DNA of 64,000 nucleotides, taken from assembly GCA_028868895.1 (NCBI GenBank), contig JAGWTP010000005.1, positions 1 to 64,000 of the forward strand, given 5' to 3'. Position numbers and translations under genes: made by a program. Shown piece by piece: positions 8,731 through 17,493 of the stretch. The notes under the pieces are model-generated. The model searched no databases and was not told the origin of the DNA. It saw only the letters and a program-made list of their open reading frames with translations. How positions within the stretch are numbered: the stretch's first letter is position 1; every line of letters starts with the position of its first letter. Source of the stretch: Burkholderiales bacterium (lineage in GTDB: Bacteria > Pseudomonadota > Gammaproteobacteria > Burkholderiales > Burkholderiaceae_C).

Positions 8731-9663
8731 GTGACTTCCCCGTTGCCTGCCGCGCCCCGACCGCCCTGGCCGATGCCGCGCTTCGTCCGCGCGACGCTGG
8801 CGCTGCACGGGCTGCTGCTGCTGGGTCTGCTCGTCTGGCCAGCGCAGTGGCCATGGCTGCTGGCGCTGCTGGTGGCCAACCACGCGCTGATCACCGGGCT
8901 CGGCCTCTGGCCGCGCTCAACCTGGCTGGGGTCGAACCTGCGCCGCCTGCCCGCCGCCTCCAGCGCGCGCGGCGAAGTGGCGCTGACCATCGACGACGGC
9001 CCGGACCCGGCGCTGACGCCGCGGGTGCTCGACCTGCTCGATGCGGCCGGCGTGAAGGCCACCTTCTTCTGCATCGGTGAGCGGGTGCAGCGCCACCCCG
9101 AGCTGGCGCGCGAGATCCTGGCCCGCGGCCACGAACTGCAAAGCCACAGCCAGCGGCACCGCCATAACTTTTCGCTGCTCGGCCCGCGTGGCTGTGCGAA
9201 GGAGCTGGAAGCCGCACAGCGCAGCTTTGAGCAGGTCACCGGGGTCACGCCGCGGCTGTTTCGCGCCCCGGCCGGGCTGCGCAACGCCTTTCTCGCGCCG
9301 GTCCTGCACCGGCTGGGCCTGCAGCTGGTGAGCTGGACGGCGCGCGGCTTCGACACGCGCGAGCGCGACCCGGCGCGCGTGCTGCATCGCCTGACGCGAC
9401 AGTTGCGTGCCGGCGACATCCTGCTGCTGCACGACAGCAACGCTGCGCTGACCCTGTCCGGCGAACCGGTGGTGCTGGCGGTGCTGCCCGAGCTGCTGCG
9501 CCGCCTGCGCACGGCCGGCCTGCACCCGGTGCGCCTGGGTGACGCACTGGCACTGGCGCCGGACGCGGCCGCGGCCAAGCCGCTGGCTGCCCCGGCGCTG
9601 CGGCGGCCGGCCTCGCCCGGTGCGATCGCCTCGAAGTTCAGCCCTCCTTCCAGCACGGCATGA
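8731..9663 (+). CDS. Membrane-anchored polysaccharide-deacetylase (NodB-fold) family protein
   Basis: This CE4/NodB-homology protein follows two hydrophobic N-terminal segments (ATLALHGLLLLGLLVW and the next 20 residues). The metal-dependent deacetylase motifs are all present: TIDDGPDP (motif 1), HSQRHRH (motif 2, HxxxH), RAPAGLRN (motif 3) and LLLHDSN (motif 5). I favour GTG 8731; ATG 8773 (MPRFVRATL) is also plausible, and a GTG at 8569 would add a poorly protein-like leader. The 179 bases before it after the exporter hold no other gene. The enzyme could deacetylate the sugar that anchors the pigment, but no substrate is known. It ends in ATGA overlap with the methyltransferase. Confidence 0.8.
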   Translation: MTSPLPAAPRPPWPMPRFVRATLALHGLLLLGLLVWPAQWPWLLALLVANHALITGLGLWPRSTWLGSNLRRLPAASSARGEVALTIDDGPDPALTPRVLDLLDAAGVKATFFCIGERVQRHPELAREILARGHELQSHSQRHRHNFSLLGPRGCAKELEAAQRSFEQVTGVTPRLFRAPAGLRNAFLAPVLHRLGLQLVSWTARGFDTRERDPARVLHRLTRQLRAGDILLLHDSNAALTLSGEPVVLAVLPELLRRLRTAGLHPVRLGDALALAPDAAAAKPLAAPALRRPASPGAIASKFSPPSSTA

Positions 9664-10427
9664 GTCGCTCCCGTGATCCCGACTGGCGGCGCATCGTCGA
9701 TGCCGCCAGCGCACCGTACCGCCGCGCCGGGCGCTTCGCCTGGCACTTTGCCCGCGGCAAGCTGGGCATGGACCCGGTGTTCCGCCACCTGCTGAGCGTC
9801 GGGCTGATCCTGCCCGGCGCGCGGGTGATCGACATCGGCTGCGGCCAGGGCCTGCTCGCCAGCCTGCTGCGCTGCGCCGACCAGGCCGCCGTCGCGGGTC
9901 GCTGGCCGCAGGGTTGGGCGCCGGCGCCCAAGGGAGCGAGCTACACCGGCATCGAGCTGATGCCGCGCGATGTCGAACGCGCCCGCGCCGCGGTGGGCGA
10001 GGCGGGCACCTTCGTCTGCGGCGACATGCGCCAGGTGCCTCTGCCGCCCTGCGACACGGTGGTGATCCTCGATGTGCTGCACTACGCCACGCTGGCCGAG
10101 CAGGACGCGCTGTTGGTGCGGGTGCGCGACGCCCTCAGCCCGGGTGGCCGGCTGCTGCTGCGCGTGGGCGATGCCGATGCGCGGCGCGGCTTCGTCATCA
10201 GCCAGTGGGTTGACCGGGTGGTCACCCACGTGCGCGGCCACCGCGTGCCGCCCACCTACGGCCGCCCGCTCTCGGCCTGGCGCGAGACGCTGCGGCGCCT
10301 GGGCTTTGCCGTCGAGCCCCGGCCGATGAGCGAGGGCACGCCCTTCGCCAATGTGCTGCTGGTGGCAGAGCGTCGGCCCGAGCGACCCCCTGAGGGCTTG
10401 GCCGACCCCGCGAAGGCAGGAAGATGA
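9660..10427 (+). CDS. Class I SAM-dependent methyltransferase
   Basis: This 255-residue cytosolic protein has a Rossmann-like SAM-binding core. Motif I is VIDIGCGQGLL near residues 55-65. An acidic motif with TGIELMPRDVERAR follows, and the post-motif is VVILDVLHYA. In the pathway it could O- or C-methylate the aryl head group, as methyltransferases do in other aryl-polyene clusters. The ATG overlaps the deacetylase stop and its own stop overlaps the ketosynthase start, so it is translationally coupled on both sides. The position methylated is not predictable. Confidence 0.85.
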   Translation: MSRSRDPDWRRIVDAASAPYRRAGRFAWHFARGKLGMDPVFRHLLSVGLILPGARVIDIGCGQGLLASLLRCADQAAVAGRWPQGWAPAPKGASYTGIELMPRDVERARAAVGEAGTFVCGDMRQVPLPPCDTVVILDVLHYATLAEQDALLVRVRDALSPGGRLLLRVGDADARRGFVISQWVDRVVTHVRGHRVPPTYGRPLSAWRETLRRLGFAVEPRPMSEGTPFANVLLVAERRPERPPEGLADPAKAGR

Positions 10428-11614
10428 TGAAACCGCTGGCGATCACCCACCTCACCCTGACCACCGCGCTGGGCCGGGGTCTGGACGAGCACCTGCAGGC
10501 CCTGGAGGCAGGCCGCAGCGGCCTGGCGCCCTGCCGCTTCATGGACGTGACGCTGCCCGGCTGGGTCGGCGAGGTCGCGGGCGTCGACGACGTCGCGCTG
10601 CCCGCCAGCCTGGCGGCGGCGCACGACTGCCGCAACAACCGCCTCGCCTGGCTGGGCCTGCAGGCCGACGGCCTGATCGACGCGGTGACCCAGGCGCGCC
10701 AGCGCTGGGGCGCACGGCGCATCGCGGTGCTGCTGGGCACCAGCACCTCAGGCATCCTGAGCACCGAGCTGGCCTACCGCCGCCGCGGGCCGGACGGCGC
10801 GCTGCCGACCGACTTCCACTACGCGCAGACCCACAACACCTTCTCGCTGGCCGGCTTCGTCGCTGAGGCGCTGGGGCTGCAAGGCCCGGCCTGGGTGGTG
10901 TCCACCGCCTGTTCGTCCAGCGCCAAGGTCTTCGCCTCGGCGCAGCGGCTGATCGACGCCGGCTGGGTCGATGCGGCGCTGGTGGGCGGCGTGGACAGCC
11001 TGTGCCTGACCACGCTCTACGGCTTCAACTCGCTGGAGCTCTTCGCCGGCGAGATCTGCCGGCCCTGGGACGCTCAGCGCAAGGGCCTGTCGATCGGCGA
11101 GGCGGCCGCTTTCGCGCTGTTGCAGCGCGAGCCGGTGGATGCGCCCGCCGCCTGGCTGCTCGGCAGCGGCGAGAGCAACGACGGCCACCACATGAGCTCG
11201 CCGCACCCCGAGGGCGTCGGCGCGATCGCGGCGATGCGCCAGGCGCTGGCCGAGGCCGGGCTGCAGCCCGAGCAGATCGACTACATCAACCTGCATGGCA
11301 CCGCCACGCCCAACAACGACGCCGCCGAGGACCGCGCGGTGTTCAGCGTCTTCGGCGACCGGGTGCCGGCCAGCTCCACCAAGGGCGCCACCGGCCACAC
11401 GCTGGGCGCCGCGGGCGGGGTCGAGGCGGCGATCTCGGTGCTGGCGCTGCGCCATGGGCTGATGCCCGGCGGGCTCAACCTGCGCGAGCGCGACCCCGCG
11501 CTGCACATTCAGTACCTCACTGAGAACCGCCGTGCGCCGCTGCGCCGCGTGCTGAGCAATTCCTTCGGCTTTGGCGGCTCGAACGCCAGCCTGATCTTCG
11601 GAGCCGCGCCATGA
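10424..11614 (+). CDS. Beta-ketoacyl-ACP synthase (elongating ketosynthase)
   Basis: This FabF-like condensing enzyme (396 residues) extends the polyene by malonyl units. The Cys-His-His triad is complete: Cys163 in STACSSSAK, His291 in LHGTATPNND and His325 in KGATGHTLGAAGG. The C-terminal NSFGFGGSNAS motif is also typical. It is coupled by overlap to the ketosynthase-like partner at 11611, with which it should form a heterodimer, as ApeO and ApeC do in characterised aryl-polyene systems. The start is ATG 10424, with another ATG immediately following. Confidence 0.92.
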   Translation: MMKPLAITHLTLTTALGRGLDEHLQALEAGRSGLAPCRFMDVTLPGWVGEVAGVDDVALPASLAAAHDCRNNRLAWLGLQADGLIDAVTQARQRWGARRIAVLLGTSTSGILSTELAYRRRGPDGALPTDFHYAQTHNTFSLAGFVAEALGLQGPAWVVSTACSSSAKVFASAQRLIDAGWVDAALVGGVDSLCLTTLYGFNSLELFAGEICRPWDAQRKGLSIGEAAAFALLQREPVDAPAAWLLGSGESNDGHHMSSPHPEGVGAIAAMRQALAEAGLQPEQIDYINLHGTATPNNDAAEDRAVFSVFGDRVPASSTKGATGHTLGAAGGVEAAISVLALRHGLMPGGLNLRERDPALHIQYLTENRRAPLRRVLSNSFGFGGSNASLIFGAAP

Positions 11615-12456
11615 AGGCGGTCGAGTTGTATGTCCAGGGCGTCGGGCTGGTCGGCCCGGGCCTGCCCGGCTGGGCCGCCGCACAGCCGCTGCTGGTCGGC
11701 CGGCAGAACTACGAACCGGCCGCGACGGTCGTGCCCGCGCCGATGCGCCTGCCGCCGGCCGAGCGCCGCCGCGCCGGCACGGCGATCAAGATCGCCATCG
11801 CGGTGGCCGATGCCGCCTGCAGCGCTGCCGGCGTCGACCCCGCCACGCTGGCCACGGTCTTCACCTCCTCCAGCGGCGACGGCGGCAACTGCCACACGCT
11901 GTGCGAGATGCTGGCTGGCGGCGACCGGCTGGTGTCGCCCACGCGCTTCACCAACTCGGTGCACAACGCCGCGGCCGGCTACTGGCACATCGCGGTCGGC
12001 AGCCAGGCGCCGTCGACCAGCCTCTGCGCCTTCGATGGCAGCTGGGGCGCCGGCTTGATCGAGGCGGCCACGCTGGCGGCGGCCAGCGGCCGGCCGGTGC
12101 TGCTGGTGGCCAGCGATGCGCCCTATCCCGAACCGCTGCATGGCACGCGGCCCTTGCCCGACTGCTGCGGCGTCGCCCTGGTGCTGACGCCTGAGGCGCG
12201 ACCCGGCCACCTGGCGAAGCTCGCGTTGACGCTGGAGGCGCCCCAGCCGGCCAGCGGCTGTGCCGATGCCGCGCTGGACGCGCTGCGTCAGGCGATCCCC
12301 GCCGCGCAGGCGCTGCCGCTGCTGAGCGCGTTGGCACGCGGCGAGGCCGCCGCGCTGCGCTTCGACGCCCGCCAGGCGCTCAGCGTGGCGGTGGAGGTCA
12401 CGCCGGGGTCCACGGCCCTGACGGGCGCTGATCCCGTCGTCGGAGCTGCGGCGTGA
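11611..12456 (+). CDS. Ketosynthase-like chain-length factor
   Basis: This 281-residue protein is of the ketoacyl-synthase N-terminal-like family (PF13723 type). It is shorter than a full ketosynthase and lacks the catalytic triad: the nucleophile region reads STSLCAFDGSWG, and the two histidine motifs are absent. In the APE systems studied, such a protein pairs with the active ketosynthase and sets chain length. A weakly conserved region near residues 85-120 (FTSSSGDGGN, FTNSVHNAAAGYW) is typical of this subfamily. It is linked by ATGA to the ketosynthase and by GTGA to the dehydratase. Confidence 0.85.
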   Translation: MKAVELYVQGVGLVGPGLPGWAAAQPLLVGRQNYEPAATVVPAPMRLPPAERRRAGTAIKIAIAVADAACSAAGVDPATLATVFTSSSGDGGNCHTLCEMLAGGDRLVSPTRFTNSVHNAAAGYWHIAVGSQAPSTSLCAFDGSWGAGLIEAATLAAASGRPVLLVASDAPYPEPLHGTRPLPDCCGVALVLTPEARPGHLAKLALTLEAPQPASGCADAALDALRQAIPAAQALPLLSALARGEAAALRFDARQALSVAVEVTPGSTALTGADPVVGAAA

Positions 12457-12908
12457 GCGTTGGCGGCGCGCCGCTGGGCCCGGCCGAGATCGCGGCGCTG
12501 ATCCCGCACGCGGGCCGCATGTGCCTGCTCTCGCGCTGCCTGGGCTGGGACGCCCAGCGCATCCGTTGCCAGGCCGACAGCCACCGCGACGCCGACAACC
12601 CCCTGCGCAGCGCCAGCGGCCTGCTGGCGCCGGTGGCCATCGAGTACGCCGCGCAGGCGAGGGCGCTGCACGGCGGCCTGCTCGCCCGCGCAGCGGGGGG
12701 GGCGGCGAGCCCGGGCTTTCTCGCCAGCGCCCGCCAGGTTGAGCTGCTGAGCGAGCGGCTCGACGACCTGGCCGGCCCGCTGGACATCGAGGCTGAGCGC
12801 CAGGCCGGCGACGAGCGCCAGATCCTCTACGCCTTCACCGTCTCGCACGCCGGCCGGCCGCTGGTGCGCGGGCGCGCCGCGGTGGTGCTGAACACACCGC
12901 TGGGCTGA
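12453..12908 (+). CDS. Second hotdog 3-hydroxyacyl-ACP dehydratase (ApeP type), GTG start
   Basis: This 151-residue protein resembles the ApeP-like dehydratases of aryl-polyene clusters. The N-terminal IPHAGRMCLLSR carries the conserved histidine, and PVAIEYAAQA near residues 65-74 carries the likely catalytic glutamate on the central helix. The GTG start overlaps the stop of the chain-length factor. It should dehydrate 3-hydroxyacyl-ACP during each elongation cycle, alone or together with the smaller dehydratase at 4088. A run of seven G bases occurs at about 12694-12701; the frame stays intact. Confidence 0.8.
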   Translation: MSVGGAPLGPAEIAALIPHAGRMCLLSRCLGWDAQRIRCQADSHRDADNPLRSASGLLAPVAIEYAAQARALHGGLLARAAGGAASPGFLASARQVELLSERLDDLAGPLDIEAERQAGDERQILYAFTVSHAGRPLVRGRAAVVLNTPLG

Positions 12909-12934
12909 GCGCTTTTCTTTTCTTGCTGCGAGCC

Positions 12935-13699
12935 ATGCCCGACACTTCTGCGACTTCAGTCTCTCCGGGCCCGCTGGCCGGCCGCCGCGCTCTGGTGACC
13001 GGCGCCAGCGGCGACCTGGGCTCGGCCATCGCCCGCCGCCTGGCGCGCGAGGGCGCCGAGGTGATCGTGCACGCCAACAGCCGCCTGGCGCAGGCCGAGG
13101 CGCTGGCCGCGGCAATTCGCGCCGAGGGCGGCCGGGCGCAGGCCCTGGCTTTCGACCTCACCGACCGTGAGGCCACGCAGGCGGCGCTGGCGCAGCTGAT
13201 CGAGAGCGGGCCGGTGCAGATCCTGATCAACAACGCCGGGTTGCACGACGACGCGGTTTTCCCCGGCATGCGCGGCGAGCAGTGGGACCGCGTCATGGCG
13301 GTGAACCTGGACGGCTTCTTCAACGTCACCCAGCCGCTGATGCTGCCGATGATCCGCACCCGCTGGGGCCGCGTGATCAGCATCTCCTCGGTGGCGGCGG
13401 TGGCGGGCAACCGCGGCCAGGTCAACTACGCCGCGGCCAAGGGCGCGCTGCACAGCGCGACCAAGGCGCTGTCGATGGAGGTGGCCAGCCGCGGCATCAC
13501 CGTCAACGCGGTGGCGCCGGGCATCATTGCCTCGGCGATGGCGGACGCCGCCTTCGACGCTGCCGCGGTGGCCCAGCTCGTGCCGGCCAAGCGCGCCGGC
13601 ACGCCCGAGGAGGTGGCCGCGCTGGTGGCCTTCCTGGCCGGGCCCGAGGCCGGCTACATCACCGGTCAGGTGCTTTCGATCAACGGCGGGATGATCTGA
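12935..13699 (+). CDS. 3-oxoacyl-ACP reductase (FabG-type SDR) of the pigment pathway
   Basis: This 254-residue short-chain dehydrogenase reduces the 3-oxo group with NADPH in each cycle. Motifs are TGASGDLGSA for the dinucleotide, NNAG, SISSVA with the catalytic serine, and Tyr165/Lys169 in NYAAAKG. The ATG at 12935 is preferred over a TTG at 12923. It ends the plus-strand operon, 28 bases from the convergent end of the minus-strand operon. It is probably the cluster-specific (ApeQ-like) reductase and not the housekeeping FabG, given the context. Confidence 0.9.
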   Translation: MPDTSATSVSPGPLAGRRALVTGASGDLGSAIARRLAREGAEVIVHANSRLAQAEALAAAIRAEGGRAQALAFDLTDREATQAALAQLIESGPVQILINNAGLHDDAVFPGMRGEQWDRVMAVNLDGFFNVTQPLMLPMIRTRWGRVISISSVAAVAGNRGQVNYAAAKGALHSATKALSMEVASRGITVNAVAPGIIASAMADAAFDAAAVAQLVPAKRAGTPEEVAALVAFLAGPEAGYITGQVLSINGGMI

Positions 13700-13727
13700 G
13701 GCCGGCCCCGGCCGCCGCTTTGAGGGG

Positions 13728-14762
13728 TCAGGGGCGCGGGGTCCGCGCGTCGGGCCAGGGTTCGGCGGGCCGCGCGGCGCGGCCGGTGAAATTGCGGCCG
13801 TCGGGCGTGAAGGCGCCGGGGCCGCTGAAGTCGGCGGCCTCGTAGCCGCGGTCGATGTCCAGCCCGACCAGGCGCCAGTCGTGCACCGGCAGGCCGGGGA
13901 TCGGGCGGCGCAGCCGCTCGTGAAAGCGCGTGGGCCACATCACGCCGTGAGCGCGCCGGTGCTCCCAGACGTCGACTTCGGCCACCGCGCCCTGGGTCGA
14001 GGCCAGGCCTTCGAGCGAGAAGCGCACCCGGCGCATCAGCCGCTCCTCGCGGTCGATGAAGAGGATCAGCTGGTCCACGGCGGCGAAACCCAGCCCGGGC
14101 GCCAGGCGAACCGCCAGGGCGTCGCAGAGGCGACCGTCGACGGCCTCGGGCTCGTCCAGACGCATCGCCAGGGTCTGGCCGGCGGCCTCGCGGTCGGCCA
14201 GCGCGAGCGGGCCGAGCAGAAAGAGCAGGTAGCCGTCCACCACCAGCGCGGCGGCGTCACGCGCCGCCTCGACCGTGCTCGGCTGGCCGTTGTAGGCCAC
14301 CGCGACGTCTCCGACACCGGTCGCGGAGCCCGTGCCGGTCGCCCTGTTTGCGCCGATTGCGCCGCGGCGCCGGATCACCTGCTTGTGCCCCGCCGGACCG
14401 GTGTGCAGCTGGGCGACCAGGCCTGCGCCGGGCAGCACGCGCTCCTCGGAACGGCCGCGAAAGCCCGCATCGACCAGCTCGGGCTGCAGGCGCGGCACCA
14501 GCGCACGCCATTCGCCCTCGAAGGTCAAGTTCAGGTCGTGGATGCGCCGCCAGGCCGCCAGGCCGTGCGCGGCACAGGCGGCGTCGAAGACCCGGCGCGC
14601 CGCTGCGTCGCCGTCGCTCGCGGTGCCGTCCCCAGCGATGCCGGGCAACGGGCTGGCACAGCCGCTGGCCAGTAGCGGCAGCACCGTGCTCAGGCTGGCC
14701 GCGGCGAGCAGCCGGCGGCGCGGGATCGGGCGGGCGGGGGTGTCGGCGTCGGCGTTGGGCAT
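13728..14762 (-). CDS. Exported lipoprotein-like protein of unknown function in the pigment operon
   Basis: This 344-residue protein has an export signal with a twin-arginine-like stretch (IPRRRLLAAAS) followed by a lipobox LASGC at Cys35. That suggests a lipoprotein, possibly Tat-exported. The mature part contains WRRIHDLNLTFEGEW and later DVWEHRRAHGVMWPTRF, a pattern reminiscent of periplasmic LolA/LolB-like beta-sheet proteins that measure or bind lipid. I cannot assign a family with confidence. It is the last gene of the halogenase operon, 13 bases after the glycosyltransferase, so it probably helps place or modify the pigment at the envelope. Confidence 0.7.
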   Translation of the reverse strand: MPNADADTPARPIPRRRLLAAASLSTVLPLLASGCASPLPGIAGDGTASDGDAAARRVFDAACAAHGLAAWRRIHDLNLTFEGEWRALVPRLQPELVDAGFRGRSEERVLPGAGLVAQLHTGPAGHKQVIRRRGAIGANRATGTGSATGVGDVAVAYNGQPSTVEAARDAAALVVDGYLLFLLGPLALADREAAGQTLAMRLDEPEAVDGRLCDALAVRLAPGLGFAAVDQLILFIDREERLMRRVRFSLEGLASTQGAVAEVDVWEHRRAHGVMWPTRFHERLRRPIPGLPVHDWRLVGLDIDRGYEAADFSGPGAFTPDGRNFTGRAARPAEPWPDARTPRP

Positions 14763-14775
14763 GGCGATGGCGGGG

Positions 14776-15681
14776 TCAGGCGCGGCGCGGGCGGCTGCGC
14801 GGCAGGTACTGGAAGGGCGCGTGGCGCAGCAGCCGCTGGCGCAGCAGCAGCGGTAGGCGCAGCAGGAACTCGATCACCAGGCGGGTGTGCATCCAGGTCA
14901 GCAGCGCGTTGTCGCGGCCGTAGTGAAAGTGCGAGACGCCGCCTTCTTCGGCGCTGAGGTACTTGACCGGCGCCGCGCGGTTGATGGGCGCGACGCCCGC
15001 CCAGGCCAGGCGCACGACGGCCTCGGTGTCGAAGTCGAAGCGGCGCATCCAGGGCTGGTGCCGCATCACGCCGATCAGCTCGGCGATCGGGTAGACGCGA
15101 AAGCCGTAGAGCGAGTCGCCGATGCCCGCGCCCAGCGTCTCCAGGTCGGTCCAGCCGTTGGAGATGCGTCGCCCGCGCACGCGCAGCAGCGGCGCGGAGG
15201 CGTCGAAGACCGGCTGGCCCAGCACCATCGCGTCGATGTGCGTCAGCGAGGACTCCATGAAGGTGCGAATCAGGTCGGCCGGGTGCTGGCCGTCGGAGTC
15301 CATCGTCAGCGCATGGGTGTAGCCCTGGGCGCGAGCGGCCTCCAGGGCGGCCAGCACCGCGGCGCCCTTGCCCTGGTTCTGCGGCAGCACGATCAGGCGC
15401 AGGTCCGGATCATCGGCGGCGAGCTGGGCCAGGCCTTCCGCGGTCCCGTCGGTGGAGCCGTCGACCACCACCCAGACCGGCGCCCACTGCGCGCGCGCGG
15501 CGCGCACCGTGTCGTAGACCTTCGGGCCGGTGTTGTAGCTGGGGATGATGACCGTGTGGGTGGCCGAGCGCACGCTGGCTCGGGCGGCGACCGGACTCGG
15601 CGCGGGGGGGGGGCTGGCGGGGCCGGCGGGGGACGTGGCGTTCAAGGTCGTCGGGTTGCTTGGGGTGTCGGCGGGGCTCAC
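14776..15681 (-). CDS. Family-2 glycosyltransferase, GTG start
   Basis: This 301-residue GT-A fold transferase has IIPSYNTG at the N-terminal sheet, VVVDGSTDGT, and TMDSDGQHP carrying the metal-binding DxD-like motif. GDSLYGFRVYP follows, as in GT2 enzymes of aryl-polyene clusters. No C-terminal transmembrane pair is evident. The GTG at 15681 overlaps the acyltransferase stop as GTGA; upstream in the same frame the sequence is the Arg/Pro-rich shadow of that gene. In some enterobacterial clusters the GT2 and acyltransferase are one polypeptide; here they are separate and coupled. It should add a sugar to the pigment or its lipid anchor. Confidence 0.85.
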   Translation of the reverse strand: MSPADTPSNPTTLNATSPAGPASPPPAPSPVAARASVRSATHTVIIPSYNTGPKVYDTVRAARAQWAPVWVVVDGSTDGTAEGLAQLAADDPDLRLIVLPQNQGKGAAVLAALEAARAQGYTHALTMDSDGQHPADLIRTFMESSLTHIDAMVLGQPVFDASAPLLRVRGRRISNGWTDLETLGAGIGDSLYGFRVYPIAELIGVMRHQPWMRRFDFDTEAVVRLAWAGVAPINRAAPVKYLSAEEGGVSHFHYGRDNALLTWMHTRLVIEFLLRLPLLLRQRLLRHAPFQYLPRSRPRRA

Positions 15682-16448
15682 GCGGCCAGCTCCTGGCGGA
15701 AATAGGATTCGAGGCGACCGAGCAGGGCCTCGTGGTCGGCTTCGGGTTCGAAGCGCTCGCCCAGGCGCAGCCGGTACCGGATCGGGATGGGCGGCAGGCG
15801 CCAGATCGGCCAGCCCTTGGCGAGGTAGGGCGATTCGGTCTCGATGATGACGGTCTGGATCGGCGCCTTGGCGCGGTGGGCGATCAGCGTGATCCCGGGG
15901 CGAAACGGGTTGGGGCCGCGCTGACCGGGCTCGGTGCGGGTGCCCTCGGGGAAGAGGATCAGGTGCGCTCCGCCGTGCAGGGCCTCCACCGCGGCGCGAA
16001 TCATCTGCAGCGGCGAGTCGTTGGCGATGTAACGCGCCAGCTTGGCGCCCGCGCCGAGGAAGACGTTGTTCAGCAGCGAGGCCTTCATGATGCACACGCT
16101 GCGCGGCAGCCGCGCGCCGATCAGCAGGGCGTCGGCCATGCAGGGGTGGTTGGCGGCGATGATCAGGCCGCGCGGGTCCTCATTCAGGGCGTCCAGCGCG
16201 CTGGCATCGATGCGCATCAGGCCTGAGGCGCGCGCCAGCACCCAGTACAGCCGGTAGCCGTAGGCGATGCCGGCACGGCCGAGGGTGGCACCGCGATCGT
16301 CCGTCACGACGAAGTGCAGCAGCCAGGCGCCGAAGTTGAAAAGCAGCGAGATCAGCCCCAGCACCATGACCAGCAGCACCAGCCAGAGACCGAGCACAGG
16401 CCGCAGCAGCAGCGGGGGCGGGCGCACATCGGCGAGAGAGGGGATCAC
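15678..16448 (-). CDS. PlsC-type 1-acyl-glycerol-3-phosphate-like acyltransferase
   Basis: This 256-residue membrane-associated acyltransferase has an N-terminal hydrophobic hairpin (LRPVLGLWLVLLVMVLGLISLL). It is followed by NHPCMAD (the HX4D motif) and FPEGTRTEPG (the glycerol-phosphate/acceptor motif). The GTG at 16448 gives VIPSLADVRPP; the frame further upstream is a poor, Pro/Arg-rich leader. It would esterify a glycerol or sugar hydroxyl of the pigment lipid. It overlaps the following glycosyltransferase gene and lies 107 bases after the MipA-like gene. Confidence 0.82.
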   Translation of the reverse strand: MIPSLADVRPPPLLLRPVLGLWLVLLVMVLGLISLLFNFGAWLLHFVVTDDRGATLGRAGIAYGYRLYWVLARASGLMRIDASALDALNEDPRGLIIAANHPCMADALLIGARLPRSVCIMKASLLNNVFLGAGAKLARYIANDSPLQMIRAAVEALHGGAHLILFPEGTRTEPGQRGPNPFRPGITLIAHRAKAPIQTVIIETESPYLAKGWPIWRLPPIPIRYRLRLGERFEPEADHEALLGRLESYFRQELAA

Positions 16449-16555
16449 GGTCGGGTTGCGGCAGTGGGGAAAAGGGGCAGGGGGCAGGGGGCAGGGTCGG
16501 GACCGGGGACCGTGGGCCGGGCGGCGCGATCCGCTGGGTCGCCCGGGCCGCGGCC

Positions 16556-17455
16556 TCAGGGCAATTCGGTCACGCGCACCATCTGGCTCGATTGGGCGAA
16601 AACCCAGGACAGGCCGAGGCCGGCCGACCAGCTGCGTCGGCGCTCGACCAGCGGGCTGTCGGCAAAGACGGCGCTGCCCAGGTCGTCGTGGCGAAGGAAG
16701 GCGCCCATCCACACCGGGCCGACCCGGTGCGATACGGCGGCCAGTGCCTTCCAGCCGGCGCGACCCGCGCCGGCCTCATAGGCGGGGCGGGCGGCCGTGG
16801 CCTCGTCGGCGGCCACGCCGTAGAAGTGCTGGTGGTAGCGATGCGACCCCCACAACAGGCCGCCCTGCAGGCCGACGTTCCAGCCCCGAGGCGCCGCCAG
16901 GTCCAGGTTCAGCACCGGTTCGAACACGGTGCCGATGTTGCGCGCCGAGCGTTGCACCGTCATGACAGCGCGCAGCGGCAGGCGCAGCTCGACCTTGCCC
17001 AGGGTCACGCCCGCGCTGTTGAGGTCGCGCCACAGCGTCAGGTTCAGGCTGGGGCCGATCTCCACCGTCGCCGGAAGGTCGTCCATGCCGGCGCGGGTGG
17101 GGTTGTTGCGGCTGGCGGCCGGGGCACTGCCGCCCACGCTGACGTCGATCTCGGCCAACTGGGTGTCGAGCAGCACCGCGCGGGTGCCTTCGCGGTCGGC
17201 CCGCAGCCATTTGCCGCGGTACACCACATAGGGCAGCGGCAGCCAGAGCGTGCGGCGGTGTGCCGAGCCGCGGTAGTCGGCCATGTTCAGCGCGGCTGCG
17301 CCCAGACCGGCTTCCCAGAGCGGGCGCTCGACGCCGGCGGGGAAGGACGATGGGGCGGGCGATGGGGCAGGCGTGGCTTCCGTCTGCGCTGCGGCGACCC
17401 CGGTCAGCATGGCCGCAATCAACGTGGCCGCGATCAGCGCCCCGCCCCGTGCCAT
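16556..17455 (-). CDS. MipA/OmpV-family outer-membrane protein
   Basis: This exported beta-barrel protein is of the MipA/OmpV family (299 residues). The signal peptide MARGGALIAATLIAAMLTGVAAAQ precedes a Pro/Ala linker and the family's opening pattern LGAAALNMADYRGS, then LPLPYVVYRGKWLRADREG. The last strand ends with an aromatic-rich segment, SAGLGLSWVF. An alternative GTG at 17497 overlaps the halogenase stop exactly (GTGA) but gives a longer, less convincing leader. MipA-like proteins scaffold murein enzymes or act as porin-like channels. In this operon it might anchor or pass the pigment at the outer membrane, which is inference. Confidence 0.8.
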   Translation of the reverse strand: MARGGALIAATLIAAMLTGVAAAQTEATPAPSPAPSSFPAGVERPLWEAGLGAAALNMADYRGSAHRRTLWLPLPYVVYRGKWLRADREGTRAVLLDTQLAEIDVSVGGSAPAASRNNPTRAGMDDLPATVEIGPSLNLTLWRDLNSAGVTLGKVELRLPLRAVMTVQRSARNIGTVFEPVLNLDLAAPRGWNVGLQGGLLWGSHRYHQHFYGVAADEATAARPAYEAGAGRAGWKALAAVSHRVGPVWMGAFLRHDDLGSAVFADSPLVERRRSWSAGLGLSWVFAQSSQMVRVTELP

Positions 17456-17493
17456 GAGCCGAGGCGGCGGGCGACCTCCCTGGCAGACGACGC

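Noticed and set aside
12935-13699. Housekeeping fabG
   Set aside because: The cluster location and lack of fabD/fabH/acpP neighbours make it a pathway-specific reductase.
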